IMG/VR virus record: IMGVR_UViG_3300019360_000007
Span: 19,088 to 83,087 of that record
Reading direction: 5' to 3' (one strand)
From: a virus
Length of the DNA: 64,000 bases
Part shown: piece by piece, positions 29,401 to 36,124 of the stretch
How positions within the stretch are numbered: the stretch's first letter is position 1
Layout: each line of letters starts with the position of its first letter
Made by a program: the position numbers and the translations under genes
Notes under the pieces: generated by a model
The model's input: only the letters and a program-made list of their open reading frames with translations
Told to the model about the DNA's origin: nothing
The model's database searches: none

Positions 29401-30887
29401 ATGCCGAACCCCCAGAACGCCTGGACCAAGTTCGGGTTGTTGGTCGGCAGGTCGATGCGGGTGTTCGAGACCGAGAGGAACACGTCCTGCCCGAGCGGCG
29501 TGTCGCGCCCGTTGCCCGTCGTCGGCTGCGCGGGGAGACGGAACTGCGTGCGGCTCTCCACGGCGGGAATCACCGTGTCGACGACGACGACCTCCGTCGG
29601 CGCCATGAACCAGCGGTTGTCGATCAGGAGGGCCGAGATCTGCGTGGGCCCGAAGGGCGGAGCCCCCGGAGTCGTGATCCCGGGCGAGATCAGGAAGGCG
29701 GCTCCCCAGACGATCAGGTCGTCCTTGAGAACGAAGTCCGCGCCCTCGATGAAGTCGTTGTTGCCGGGCACGATGCCGCAGCGGATGACCTCCGTGACGT
29801 TGATGTTCGCGAGGTAGTCGAACGTGTCCTGCCAGGTGTTGAAGAAGTATTGGATCGTGACGGTGTCGCCGACCGCCGGGGCGAAGGGCAGCGTCACGGC
29901 CCTGTTCTGGCCGTCGACCTCCGTCGGGATGACCTGGACCGAGTTGACGCGCACGGTCACCTTCGACGTGTCGGTCGTGGTGATGCCGCCGTTCGAGCCG
30001 TCGACGATAGGCCCGTTGAAGGTGAAGAACGTGCGGTTCCGACGCGTGTTCTGGTTCTGCGTGAAGCCGAGAACCGAGTTGGCCGTGCCGTTCCCGATCA
30101 GGAGACCGTTGTCGGCGACGAGGCGCACCGCCGTGAGGCCGAAGTTGTTGGTGTAGGTCGACGCCACCAGCGACGTGCCGGCCGCGGCCCCGTTGATCAG
30201 GGAGACCACCGTGGCGGCCGTGACGCTGCCGGTGGGGAACGTGGCGGTCACGACCTGCTGCGTAGTTGCCGACTGGTCGAAGTCCACCGTCACGAGGAAC
30301 TGGTTGTTGGAGGAGGTGAACTCGTAGGCGTTGCCGATGGCCCCGTCGAGGATCGCTCCTTGCGTGGACACCTGGTCGGACAGGTTGTCCGTGATCTGCG
30401 TGTCGGTCCGCTTGAAGAAGTAGGTGACCCGGACGTCGTCGCCGAAGTCGGGCGCCGTGCTGATCTCGATCACGCCGATGTCGGCGCGGGCCACGCTCAG
30501 GACCACGTCGGGGCGACCGTTGATCGTGACCAGGATCGAGCTGGGGTCCGTGGCCGTCTTGCCGGAGCCTGACCCGTCCGTGATCGGGTAGTTGCGGACC
30601 CGGATACGGCGGCGCTCACCGTTGAAGTCGCCGAGGATGACCTCGCCGGTCATCGTGATCTCGACGACCGCGCGACCGGTCTCGTCCTCCTGGGGGACCT
30701 GCTGGTCGACCGAGCTGCTCGATCCGCGGATGACCTCCAAGTCTCGCTGCTGGAGCAGCTCGTTGCCCGTCCCGATGAGCACCGGAATGCGGACGCCCGC
30801 GAGGACGCCGGAGACCGGCGAGTCGAACAGGGTTCGGGTATAGACGCCAGGTGGCGCGTAAATGGTCCCAGGAAAATCCGCGGGCAT
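23445..30887 (-). CDS. Giant tail sheath protein
   Basis: 2480 residues, three to five times the usual sheath length (500-700). The N-terminus PADFPGTIYAPPGVYTRTLF is sheath-like. The C-terminal ~400 residues show the conserved sheath region: ITPMRGDDIDLFLQLSNHCD, NTRIRLVYPDIVTLTIQD, LVDGTYLAAAMAGNRASP (the 'aG..A..d' box), TRARIVGFDELARKLD and a final LYIVITFNLR strand. Between them, about residues 850-1655 consist of two families of tandem beta repeats that probably form decorations outside the contractile core. Start ATG at 30887 has AAAGGAAGC eight bases upstream, inside the last codons of the GIY-YIG gene. Confidence 0.9.
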   Translation of the reverse strand: MPADFPGTIYAPPGVYTRTLFDSPVSGVLAGVRIPVLIGTGNELLQQRDLEVIRGSSSSVDQQVPQEDETGRAVVEITMTGEVILGDFNGERRRIRVRNYPITDGSGSGKTATDPSSILVTINGRPDVVLSVARADIGVIEISTAPDFGDDVRVTYFFKRTDTQITDNLSDQVSTQGAILDGAIGNAYEFTSSNNQFLVTVDFDQSATTQQVVTATFPTGSVTAATVVSLINGAAAGTSLVASTYTNNFGLTAVRLVADNGLLIGNGTANSVLGFTQNQNTRRNRTFFTFNGPIVDGSNGGITTTDTSKVTVRVNSVQVIPTEVDGQNRAVTLPFAPAVGDTVTIQYFFNTWQDTFDYLANINVTEVIRCGIVPGNNDFIEGADFVLKDDLIVWGAAFLISPGITTPGAPPFGPTQISALLIDNRWFMAPTEVVVVDTVIPAVESRTQFRLPAQPTTGNGRDTPLGQDVFLSVSNTRIDLPTNNPNLVQAFWGFGIEDALNRGAVSVTKVEGTIITLENPVPVGADVFATFWYNIMVDEEYTVQVETSGPSGIGTYFLFDKNGNPIYTPKFGSKGPALTGVTIEFPSGSELTPDVHFEGGTQGPVEETVTVQFADKDATIAKFTVPGAGPYFFVSGASDRARFTIDSSALAGGAAGIDLSAPHGIQGLGFYASLLGEEIQYTDDSGKTTYDILSGINDNVSFTVDGVVVTVTVPSQTAVNADAYVEAINAEAKLVANNPFLDGTTRFLGSTVITAGRYDKLVFNYTGVTNGPTGPVTATIAPGTYTSPTTMAAAVDSALQTAIGALPASFSGMDITCTANADGGMRFTFSATPTDLGTFATGTVTSALAVLGDTVTIDGVTLTGDLAQISGAQNFDTGQARATLMPMGVQPGDTFTIDAGGGPVLITAAGAQTPGGLNFNEGTRATGTITVAGPIPGDTVTVDGQVFLGVSGAPAANEFDVGTRASGTATLMGVQYGDTITIDTSVVGGGPVTLTASNTLTPGGLDFNVGTAATGTVGFSGVRVASAAPYPVVAADTLTLNGNVLTPVDVARTSGADDFFAGVRALSTLTVVTTALPSTGVLYGDTITIAGIPLTADNVTTPGGLNFDAGTQATATITVTASPSSATITIDTGAIAGGPYVLVPAGGPRTPGANDYDNTLGTTAAIAADIAAALNDPLNSFAAFSSAAVGPGPNDVTVTWTVPGMAANAVANLSSDGTVTISATFAGGVGDEITTATAIVAAILDPLNGLTSTVQAHNTGGTSATVDLRAITPGTGGNSISTVSTAPARLTFAGATLAGGLGTNTSARDDAIAAVNDVANSFAVDVTATSSGATTMVLTAVTPGAVGNTITLSTTAAGRFVLSGATLTGGVGDDISAATSLVAAIADAGNGLVGGVVATNAGGTSNVVTIMSFTPGTVGNGILLMESTGATRITLSAGTLLGGVGDNTTVATSLGASITASLPALVFTGVVAAVVTITAVTPGNAGNTIVLASSSATRLIRSGPTLAGGVGTNLTVASSIVAAINDLGNGLAAAVSADNAGGTSTTVTVWSDTPGVIGNTYTIASSTGVRLPVSGATFVGGATTVQVASSLVAAISDALNGLVGIVTADNSSGTSAVVDITAAVPGPTGNFITLASSTAIRLPVSGATLTGGSGLGGGVWEFLDGATVAEDFAIICGLSTDALPSQEQTKIVDGDIARRFTVSGTSGRLIYDRIIMRNRVLPGSGSLEPQSQVAQTSLITQGTNAVTETGLQPKAVGLAGIEATLRPASLFGEVGFKDGQVPAGTFADARDGQPRVRFYGSGGVNPQNNVWKVNIDGTAFTVVFKDSVGAAIPAAGQADVPLGPITFPNTVLKQIQDAAVGAGLPASVVAQEGAGIRLVSGIVTTNSAITLGNGNANNVLGFSEGATAARSTVDPELVASALMMHHSSTINGAILDYQMPDLTWFAAQALAGVERDSANNEFLFIESQANNIVGLGSSSNILFETATTADWLLTGTGLGVTSGQGAAGESGFQGFFVTSSDPVDGSGSANTSCFNSGVGQDGMISQSYRDTVTGLVFTILPRTGGADYPTGAGASFTFQVRKLVTTDANIPVNSISGLELIVANTEGSSIPQGDTAIVETFDRGGQEPAVGDSYFITYNYAKTAADFETMLFTSQRAVERNYGDTTPDNQVSLAAFLAFLNGAVVLGIKQVPKIPGSNQASTQSYSDALNDLRGSLPGGAVLDTITPMRGDDIDLFLQLSNHCDIQSSIRFRAERTGIIGVASGTQPTEVGGIAQQIENTRIRLVYPDIVTLTIQDALGNFKQFLVDGTYLAAAMAGNRASPNIDVATPWTRARIVGFDELARKLDAVEQNQVAVQGVTVMEQRGTVIRVRQGLTTDPTNILTKLPTVITIADEVQRAARRDLDRFIGIKFLPGVLSEIEGQLATTMKALKNAEIIAAFTGIQARTTNDPTVVEVEAFYQPIFPLLYIVITFNLRSNLGG
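25930..27405 (-). repeat. Seven tandem ~71-residue repeats inside the sheath
   Basis: Each unit follows the pattern VAAI.D..NGL...V.A.N, then GGTS..V.I...TPG..GN.I.L.S, then RL..SGATL.GGVGD. Unit ends are visible as FAGGVGDE, LAGGLGTN, LTGGVGDD, LLGGVGDN, LAGGVGTN, FVGGATTV and LTGGSGLG. The repeats are diverged at DNA level but keep frame and length, consistent with folded beta modules and not a slippage artefact. Confidence 0.85.
27420..28340 (-). repeat. About seven ~40-residue GDTVTIDG repeats inside the sheath
   Basis: Units of the form GDT.TIDG..LT, then (G)A.TPGG.NF..GT.ATGTITV, occur about seven times just N-terminal to the 71-residue repeats. The first family and this family join at a segment containing both signatures. 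They probably form small beta-sandwich or beta-roll modules on the sheath surface. Confidence 0.75.
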
Positions 30888-30888
30888 G

Positions 30889-31617
30889 TCAGCTTCCTTT
30901 CAGTGCGGCTCGGAAGGCGTCGAGGGAGATCCGCGTGAAGTGGAATCCGCGACACGGAGTTCCACGACGAATCGACTTGGCGACGGCATCGAAGGACAGG
31001 CCAAGGGCCTTGGCTGCTTCGGTCGCCGACGAAAAAACGGAACCGTCGGAGCGTCGGACGGGATTCGCGTTGCCTTCACGAATGCGACGCTTGTGTTCCT
31101 CGGTGAAGGCCTGTCCCGTATGGGCGGCAGACATCTTGGCGCGCGTCTCTTCCGATGGCACACGACCCGAATGGCTCGTGGACATTCGCGCCCTGCTCTC
31201 CGCGGAATGCCTTCGTCCCTTCCAGAAATCACCGCGCCCATTCTCCAAGTTGGCGAGCTGTCTCGCGGAGACCCCGCGAGCCTTGGCCGAGGTCGACATC
31301 CTCTTGCGCGTCTCCTCGCTCGCGACAACTCCGTCTCCGCCCTTGGTCAGGTTGTAACCATGCGCGCGCTCGGCCGAACGGTAGAGGGCGATATAGTGCC
31401 GCTCCCGTTCGTTGGCCTCGGCGAGGGTCGCGATTCCCTTCTCAAGCACTTCCCAGGCCATGGCGGGTCCGTACTTGCGAAGAGCCGCGGAGAAATGGCG
31501 ACTCCTCGTGCGAGCCAGGTAGAGGTGCTCGATCTTGCGCTGGTCGAGACTGCGCCGCGTGATCCCGACGTAGACCTTCCCGCTGGGCGACGTGACCCTA
31601 TAGACCACGTACGTCAC
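30889..31617 (-). CDS. GIY-YIG homing endonuclease with NUMOD domains
   Basis: 242 residues from a GTG at 31617 (VTYVVYRVTSPSGKVYVGIT), preceded by AAGGAG 12 bases away; the frame is open further upstream but that part is unlike protein. Residues 3-90 are a GIY-YIG domain (YVVY...KVYVGIT, R18, E in the EANERE helix, GYNLTKGG). Residues ~95-180 hold four NUMOD3-like units (SEETRKRMSTSAKARG, HSAESRARMS, SEETRAKMS, FTEEHKRRIREG). The C-terminus is a NUMOD1-like helix-turn-helix (SSATEAAKALGLSFDAV). It inserts directly before the sheath and its last codons contain the sheath ribosome site. A mobile selfish gene. Confidence 0.9.
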   Translation of the reverse strand: MTYVVYRVTSPSGKVYVGITRRSLDQRKIEHLYLARTRSRHFSAALRKYGPAMAWEVLEKGIATLAEANERERHYIALYRSAERAHGYNLTKGGDGVVASEETRKRMSTSAKARGVSARQLANLENGRGDFWKGRRHSAESRARMSTSHSGRVPSEETRAKMSAAHTGQAFTEEHKRRIREGNANPVRRSDGSVFSSATEAAKALGLSFDAVAKSIRRGTPCRGFHFTRISLDAFRAALKGS

Positions 31618-31997
31618 GTCCGCAGGACGCTCCTTCCCGCTCGCGCTCGACTCGGAGGAGGAGCACGTCGCGTCGGGCCACGGGGTCGCCGTGGCGAGTT
31701 CGGTGGAGGTCTGGAGCATCGAGGTCGGCTGTTCGCTCGGGATCACTCCCGTCTGTCGGGCGCACTTCTCCTGCGAGCGCGTGACGCCCTGGGTGCAGTC
31801 GCGGATCGCGCTCGGTAGAGCGCCTTGGTTCACGTCTCCGTGCCCGTCTCCGTCGGTCTGTCGGTTCACGTCTAGCCGTCCCCTCGCGGGGAGGAAGCGT
31901 TCTGCGGGCCTGCTAGGCAGGCTGCGTTCACATCTCGTCTGTCGGTCTGGTCACGTCTGGGTCCTCCCTGCGGGAGGCCGGGGTTGCGACTGTCGCC
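31618..31997 (-). other. 380-base region without a convincing gene; repeated TTCACGTCT motif and hairpins
   Basis: Between the FmdB gene and the GIY-YIG gene I see no reliable CDS. On the plus strand TTCACGTCT or a one-base variant occurs at 31829, 31865, 31927 and 31950. Small hairpins occur at 31880-31891 (CCCC/GGGG), around 31910 (GCCTGCTAGGCAGGC) and around 31963-31977 (CCTCC/GGAGG). As this precedes the sheath in the operon it may hold a sheath promoter or mRNA-processing elements. Confidence 0.45.
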
Positions 31998-32459
31998 TCA
32001 GCGAGCAGCCTCCTCGGGAGCGGAGCCGGAGCGCCCCTCCCGCCAAGCCTTGAAACGGTGCATGACCTCCTGGTTGACCAGTCGGGCCTTCTTGGCGGCG
32101 CGGCGCTCGGTCTCGGTCATGACGAAGTACTCGCCGCTGTCGAGCCGACTGAGGTGGTCCCCGGTCGTATCGTTCGCGGAGATCACGCGACGCTTGTAGT
32201 CCTGGCGTCGCTGGAACTCCCTGAGGTTCGCCTCCGCGCTGCGGCCGATGACCACGTCGACGTCGTGATCCACCGAGCTGGCTCCCGTGTTCTGGGGACG
32301 GGGCGCATCGGGCACGTGGGCGAACTTGAAGCTCGGCGTGGGGATGCGCCTGTCGGCACCCTCGCCGCAACGCTTGCACGGGATCGTGTCCCTGACCTTC
32401 CCGGCCGGCTGCATTGACCCGAACCGCAGACCGCAGCTCGGGCACTGGTAATCGAACAT
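31998..32459 (-). CDS. FmdB-type zinc ribbon protein
   Basis: 153 residues. The ATG at 32459 starts MFDYQCPSCGLRFGSMQP, and a second pair follows in IPCKRCGEGADRRIP: two CxxC knuckles of the FmdB/regulatory zinc-ribbon family. The C-terminal ~100 residues are charged and helical and end in EEAAR. Longer upstream readings lack protein character. In phages these zinc ribbons often sit among structural genes; the role is unknown, perhaps protein-protein or nucleic acid binding. A second member is at 56286. Confidence 0.8.
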   Translation of the reverse strand: MFDYQCPSCGLRFGSMQPAGKVRDTIPCKRCGEGADRRIPTPSFKFAHVPDAPRPQNTGASSVDHDVDVVIGRSAEANLREFQRRQDYKRRVISANDTTGDHLSRLDSGEYFVMTETERRAAKKARLVNQEVMHRFKAWREGRSGSAPEEAAR

Positions 32460-32486
32460 CGGCAAGGTCGCTCCGTCTACTAGGTC

Positions 32487-32498
32487 GCCCCTATAGAC
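32487..32498 (-). promoter_or_regulatory. GTCTATAGGGGC motif, candidate promoter
   Basis: Minus-strand GTCTATAGGGGC lies 28 bases before the FmdB start, in a 53-base gap. It matches the CTATAGG element found before the tail tube and the 55-kb paralogue cluster. An A/T-rich stretch (TTTTCGT) precedes it. No separate -35 hexamer is clear. Confidence 0.3.
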
Positions 32499-32512
32499 AC
32501 GAAAACGAGCGC

Positions 32513-33772
32513 CTAGCGCAGCATCTCGCCCGTCCCGTAGACCCCCGAGCGGCCCAGCTTGCCGACGAAGAACGGGTCCCACGGAGCCCGGAGACCGAGG
32601 GACGCCAGGGTGCGGAAGTTCGTCTGGATCTTCGCGATCTCCTCGTCGGAGAGCCCGGCGATCTGCTCGATGAACGGGGCGATGAGGGGGGCCTGGCCCT
32701 GCGGCACGGGCTCGCCCCCGGCCTGCTCCACCCCGCGGATCGTGATGCCGAGGGGGACGTGGATGCTCCAGTCGGTCTGGAGCTGCAGGCTGAAGCTGGC
32801 GTTGTAGAACCAGTCGTCAGCGACCTCGTCGTACTGCTCCTCCGTCTCGCCGCCCATGTTGACCGAGGCGATCTCGATCCCCATGCTGGAGAGCCGTGGT
32901 CGCGCGGTCGCCCAGAGGTACAGAGCGGTCTGGTCGAGGATCTCGCGCTGAGACAGAGGGTCGCGGGCGATGACGTCGAAGTCCAGGGTCAGGTCCCAGC
33001 GACCCCCGAACTCAAGTGCCGAGATGGTGCGCTTGTCCTGGACCACGACGGCCAAGCGGTCCCCGGCCGTGATGCGCCTCCCGAACGCAAGGACCGTCCC
33101 GGGAACGGGTTCCCGTAGAGCTCGGTCCTCGCGAACCTTCCACGGGCCCGTCGTCTCGCCCGGGCAACGGTAGTCGGCGGACAGGAACTCCTCGTCGGCC
33201 AGCTCGTCGATCAGGTCGATCTCGCCCGTGTCCGGGTCGGCCGTGTAGTTGGGGCCCTCGTAGAGCCGGAGGTTCCCGGGCATCCGGTAGAGGCGCAGCG
33301 TGCCGGAGAGGAACTTCCCCTTCTGGAGCTGGTACTGGGTGTCGTTGATCTTGAGGACCGTCTCGTCGATCACGTCGAGGAGCGGGTCCACGAAGAACTC
33401 CTGGTCGGTCGGCGAGCCATTCGCGTCGCAGAAGTCGAGGAAGTAGATGCCGGCCGCCGAGGGGAAGAACCCGCCGTTGTTCTGGATGGCGACGAAGTCC
33501 TCGCGCACCCACTCGACGGAGAGGTTCGGGTACCCCTCGACGTGGGCGAGGTACACGTAGCTCATCACGTGGCCCTGGAAGTTGTCGGCGGCGAGCGCGA
33601 CCTGGTTGCCGGCAGAGTTCTTGATCACGATGCCGAACTGCGGGCGCTCGCGGAAGCTGTACTTCCCCTGGATGTGCTGGACGATGTCCTTGTACTTCGG
33701 GTGGTACGACCAGTATCGGCGAAGCTCCTCGATGAACTTCCGATGCACCTGAGTTGTGAGGAAATAGTACAT
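32513..33772 (-). CDS. Virion structural protein, tail/neck region
   Basis: 419 residues, ATG at 33772 with GAGGGGTAGGAG in front. The N-terminus MYYFLTTQVHRKFIEELRRYW is followed by a mixed alpha/beta protein with turns such as DANGSPTDQEFFVDP and strands YASFSL-like (DWFYNASFSLQLQTDW). A Leu-rich helical C-terminus ends GKLGRSGVYGTGEMLR. No enzyme motif. It is near the actin-like gene and upstream of the sheath, so a tail-terminator, neck or sheath-cap protein is plausible but unproven. Confidence 0.7.
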   Translation of the reverse strand: MYYFLTTQVHRKFIEELRRYWSYHPKYKDIVQHIQGKYSFRERPQFGIVIKNSAGNQVALAADNFQGHVMSYVYLAHVEGYPNLSVEWVREDFVAIQNNGGFFPSAAGIYFLDFCDANGSPTDQEFFVDPLLDVIDETVLKINDTQYQLQKGKFLSGTLRLYRMPGNLRLYEGPNYTADPDTGEIDLIDELADEEFLSADYRCPGETTGPWKVREDRALREPVPGTVLAFGRRITAGDRLAVVVQDKRTISALEFGGRWDLTLDFDVIARDPLSQREILDQTALYLWATARPRLSSMGIEIASVNMGGETEEQYDEVADDWFYNASFSLQLQTDWSIHVPLGITIRGVEQAGGEPVPQGQAPLIAPFIEQIAGLSDEEIAKIQTNFRTLASLGLRAPWDPFFVGKLGRSGVYGTGEMLR

Positions 33773-33864
33773 CTCCTACCCCTCGATCTCCGAGACCAGG
33801 ACGTGGTCGCTCACAGCGCGAGGGCTCCGGGAGTGCTCACCTGGAGGCCTTCCGCATAGGACGA

Positions 33865-34884
33865 CTAGGGCTCGTCGTCCTCGTACTCCTGGAGAGCCTG
33901 GACGAGGAGACCGCGCGCGACAGCCTCCAGCGGATCGCGGGCCGCCCTGATCTCGCTGACCTCGATGGGAAAACGCCTGCGCTTCTCCTCGAACACCTTC
34001 TTGAAGAACTCCAGGAACCCGCCAGCCTTGCTCGTGCCCCCCGAGACCACGATGGGGATGGCCTTCGGCAGGGCGAACCGGCTGCGCACCTTCTCGAACT
34101 CGCTCGCGATGGTGTCGAGCGTGTACTCGATCAGGTTCTTGTAGTAGACGACCAGGGCCTCCTGGTCGCGGTCGGTCGGGTGCAGGAGATCGAGACCCTT
34201 CTCCTTGAGCGCGCACGTGCGGGCCTGGGTGGAGCCGACGCTCCTCGCGGCCCCGGCATCGATCCAGTCTCCTCCGCGACCGACGCTCGCGGTGAATCCC
34301 TCGACCGTGTTGATCGCCAGCGCGATGTTCGTCATCCCGGCGCCGTAGCTCAGCGCGACCCCGCTGAATCCTTCCTTGGCGCACTCGCTGTAGACGATGG
34401 CCATTGCCTCGTTGCCGGGGACCGCACGGTAGCCGCACTCCTCCACGATCCTCTGGAGAACGCCTCGGTGGTAGATGACGTCACGCGACGGGTCATCCAC
34501 CGGCGCGGCGGGCACGCTGAAGCAGCAGACCTCGCGCTCCTCTGCGGGATCGCCCAGGACGTGGCGCACGAGGACACCGAGGATCTCGAGCGCGTCGACC
34601 TCGCCCGCCGAGACGAGGCCAGACTGGAGCGGTCGCCTGACCTCGGCCCCGAGCATGTTGGCCATGTCGTAGGCCGCGTCGCCGACGATCACGAGCCTGT
34701 CGTTCTTCTCCACGTAGTTCACGTTGGAGAGCCGCAGCATCTTCCGGTGCTCGCGAGGGAAGTCGATGAAGGCGTCGCGCATCCTGTTGGTCACGACGCC
34801 GTCGCCCGTACGACGGGCGGAGACCACGTTCATCGTCCCCAGGTCTAGCCCCCTTCCGGGGATCGGTCCTTCACGCTCTGCCAT
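33865..34884 (-). CDS. Actin-like (ParM/MreB/Hsp70-fold) ATPase
   Basis: 339 residues. Phosphate-1 loop: GLDLGTMNVVSARR at residues 11-24. Phosphate-2 loop: ALSYGAGMTNIALA near 178. Adenosine motif: IPIVVSGGTSKAGGFLEFF near 278. The connect region VGRGGDWIDAGAA is also in place. The length is right for a ParM/MreB-class bacterial or phage actin. It may form filaments to position phage DNA or particles, but its place within a tail/neck gene run (between a structural gene and a proline-rich protein) leaves open a chaperone-like assembly role. Start ATG 34884. Confidence 0.8.
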   Translation of the reverse strand: MAEREGPIPGRGLDLGTMNVVSARRTGDGVVTNRMRDAFIDFPREHRKMLRLSNVNYVEKNDRLVIVGDAAYDMANMLGAEVRRPLQSGLVSAGEVDALEILGVLVRHVLGDPAEEREVCCFSVPAAPVDDPSRDVIYHRGVLQRIVEECGYRAVPGNEAMAIVYSECAKEGFSGVALSYGAGMTNIALAINTVEGFTASVGRGGDWIDAGAARSVGSTQARTCALKEKGLDLLHPTDRDQEALVVYYKNLIEYTLDTIASEFEKVRSRFALPKAIPIVVSGGTSKAGGFLEFFKKVFEEKRRRFPIEVSEIRAARDPLEAVARGLLVQALQEYEDDEP

Positions 34885-34941
34885 GGATCGGTGCCTCGTT
34901 CATGTCCGACCGCCGCGATGTATCGCGGGGACTGGCCTATC

Positions 34942-35586
34942 CTACCCGCCTCGCTTCCTGATAGCCCTCAGCGCCTCCGCAGCGTCGTCCACGTCGCCGC
35001 CCCCGTCCGACGACCGGCGCTCCACGGCGATCCTGGCCTTCGCGTCGGGATCGACGATGCGCTGGGGCATGTAGAGCGGCTCCTCGGGAGCCTTCCGGGC
35101 CGCGACGGGAGCGCCCACGGGCGCGGGCGTTCCGGCGGGCAGCAAGCGACGGAGAACGTGTTCCAGGGCCGTCTCGAGCTGGCCCTGGTCGACCGTGCCG
35201 CCCTGCGCCTGAACGGTCGCGAGGGCTCGGCCCACCTCCTCCGCGATGGCCGGCCTCAGGTCTCCCATGAGCTCGGCCTTGACCTTCCTCGCGATGGCGT
35301 CGGCGTCGACGTCCACGCGCTCGGGAGCTGGGGCCTCCGGCCGCGGACGCGGTACCGGCCTGCCCAACGAGACGAACGGGGGCTGCGGAAGCCGGGGCGC
35401 CTTGTCGAGTCCTCGTCTGGGCTTGCGGTACACGCGTACGTTTCCCTTCGACTGCTCCTTGCGCAGGTCAGCGGACCCTGCGGCCACGTCCAGGGACACC
35501 CACCGCTCCTCGCCCCGCAGGAGACGCAGGCCGAGATCCGGGATCTCGCACGGGTGCGAGCAGATGATCTGTGCCTCCTGCTTCAC
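34942..35586 (-). CDS. Pro/Arg-rich protein of unknown function
   Basis: 214 residues, GTG at 35586 overlapping the upstream stop (GTGA). The N-terminal ~60 residues look folded (IICSHPCEIPDLGLRLLRGEERW), with a helical domain at 95-150 (DADAIARKVKAELMGDLRPAIAEEVG) and otherwise low-complexity Pro/Arg/Ala. It could be a neck/joining accessory protein; nothing identifies it. Confidence 0.65.
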   Translation of the reverse strand: MKQEAQIICSHPCEIPDLGLRLLRGEERWVSLDVAAGSADLRKEQSKGNVRVYRKPRRGLDKAPRLPQPPFVSLGRPVPRPRPEAPAPERVDVDADAIARKVKAELMGDLRPAIAEEVGRALATVQAQGGTVDQGQLETALEHVLRRLLPAGTPAPVGAPVAARKAPEEPLYMPQRIVDPDAKARIAVERRSSDGGGDVDDAAEALRAIRKRGG

Positions 35587-36122
35587 GTGATCGGGAGCTT
35601 GTTGAGCACGGCGATGGTCTCGTCCTCAAGCATGGCCTCCATCTTGCGGCGCGCTCGCTCGTAGCCTCTGCGGACGAAGTTGTGCTTGCGGAACCCAGGA
35701 TGGATCCACGCCTCGGCCTTGGTCGCGGGCGTGCTCTTGATGAGCACCGTACCCGCCGGTCCCTTCATGGGCACGCGCGAGACACCCTCCTGTCGCGTGA
35801 GCCAGTCCATGGGGTAGGGACGCCTTCCCTCGGTGATCTGCTCGATCCACGGCCAGTCCGAGTAGACCTCGACCGTGGACCCCGAGACCTCGAAGCGGAA
35901 CGAGGCGAAGAATCTCTCTGAATCCGGGATCCCCTCAGGGAACCCTCTGGGCGTGGGACGACCGCCCTGCTTCGCGAAGTCCTTGCGGGCCTCGGCCACG
36001 ATACTGTCGACGAGCACCTTGCCCACGCGCTTCAGGAAGGCGGGAGTGACGATGTCCTTCTGCTCCAGAGTGGCCCAGGTCTTCCCGTAGGACTTCCTGA
36101 TCCTGATGCCTGTCTCCGCCAT
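35583..36122 (-). CDS. Tail-completion/neck-type protein
   Basis: 179 residues from ATG at 36122 (MAETGIRIRKSYGKTW), two bases after the homing endonuclease stop. It has the feel of HK97-gp10-like or minor neck proteins: a helical N-terminus, SERFFASFRFEVSGSTVEVYSDWPW, a RRPYPMDWLTRQEG turn and a basic C-terminal helix (RRGYERARRKMEAMLED). Such proteins join head and tail. The original start context may have been altered by the upstream endonuclease insertion. Confidence 0.55.
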   Translation of the reverse strand: MAETGIRIRKSYGKTWATLEQKDIVTPAFLKRVGKVLVDSIVAEARKDFAKQGGRPTPRGFPEGIPDSERFFASFRFEVSGSTVEVYSDWPWIEQITEGRRPYPMDWLTRQEGVSRVPMKGPAGTVLIKSTPATKAEAWIHPGFRKHNFVRRGYERARRKMEAMLEDETIAVLNKLPIT

Positions 36123-36124
36123 CG

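Noticed and set aside
25110-30572. Very long plus-strand open frames opposite the sheath gene
   Set aside because: They are rich in Arg/His/Gly/Asp with no motif, caused by high-GC codon bias opposite a real gene whose sheath motifs are clear.
31620-31869. Longer N-terminus of the GIY-YIG protein from 31869
   Set aside because: The extra 84 residues are low-complexity and lie over repeated intergenic motifs; the GIY-YIG domain starts naturally at the GTG at 31617.
31801-31880. tRNA-like stretch (GCTCGGTAGAGC then GGTTCA) on the plus strand
   Set aside because: Only D-arm-like and T-loop-like words are present; no acceptor or anticodon stem pairs, and no CCA-side match.
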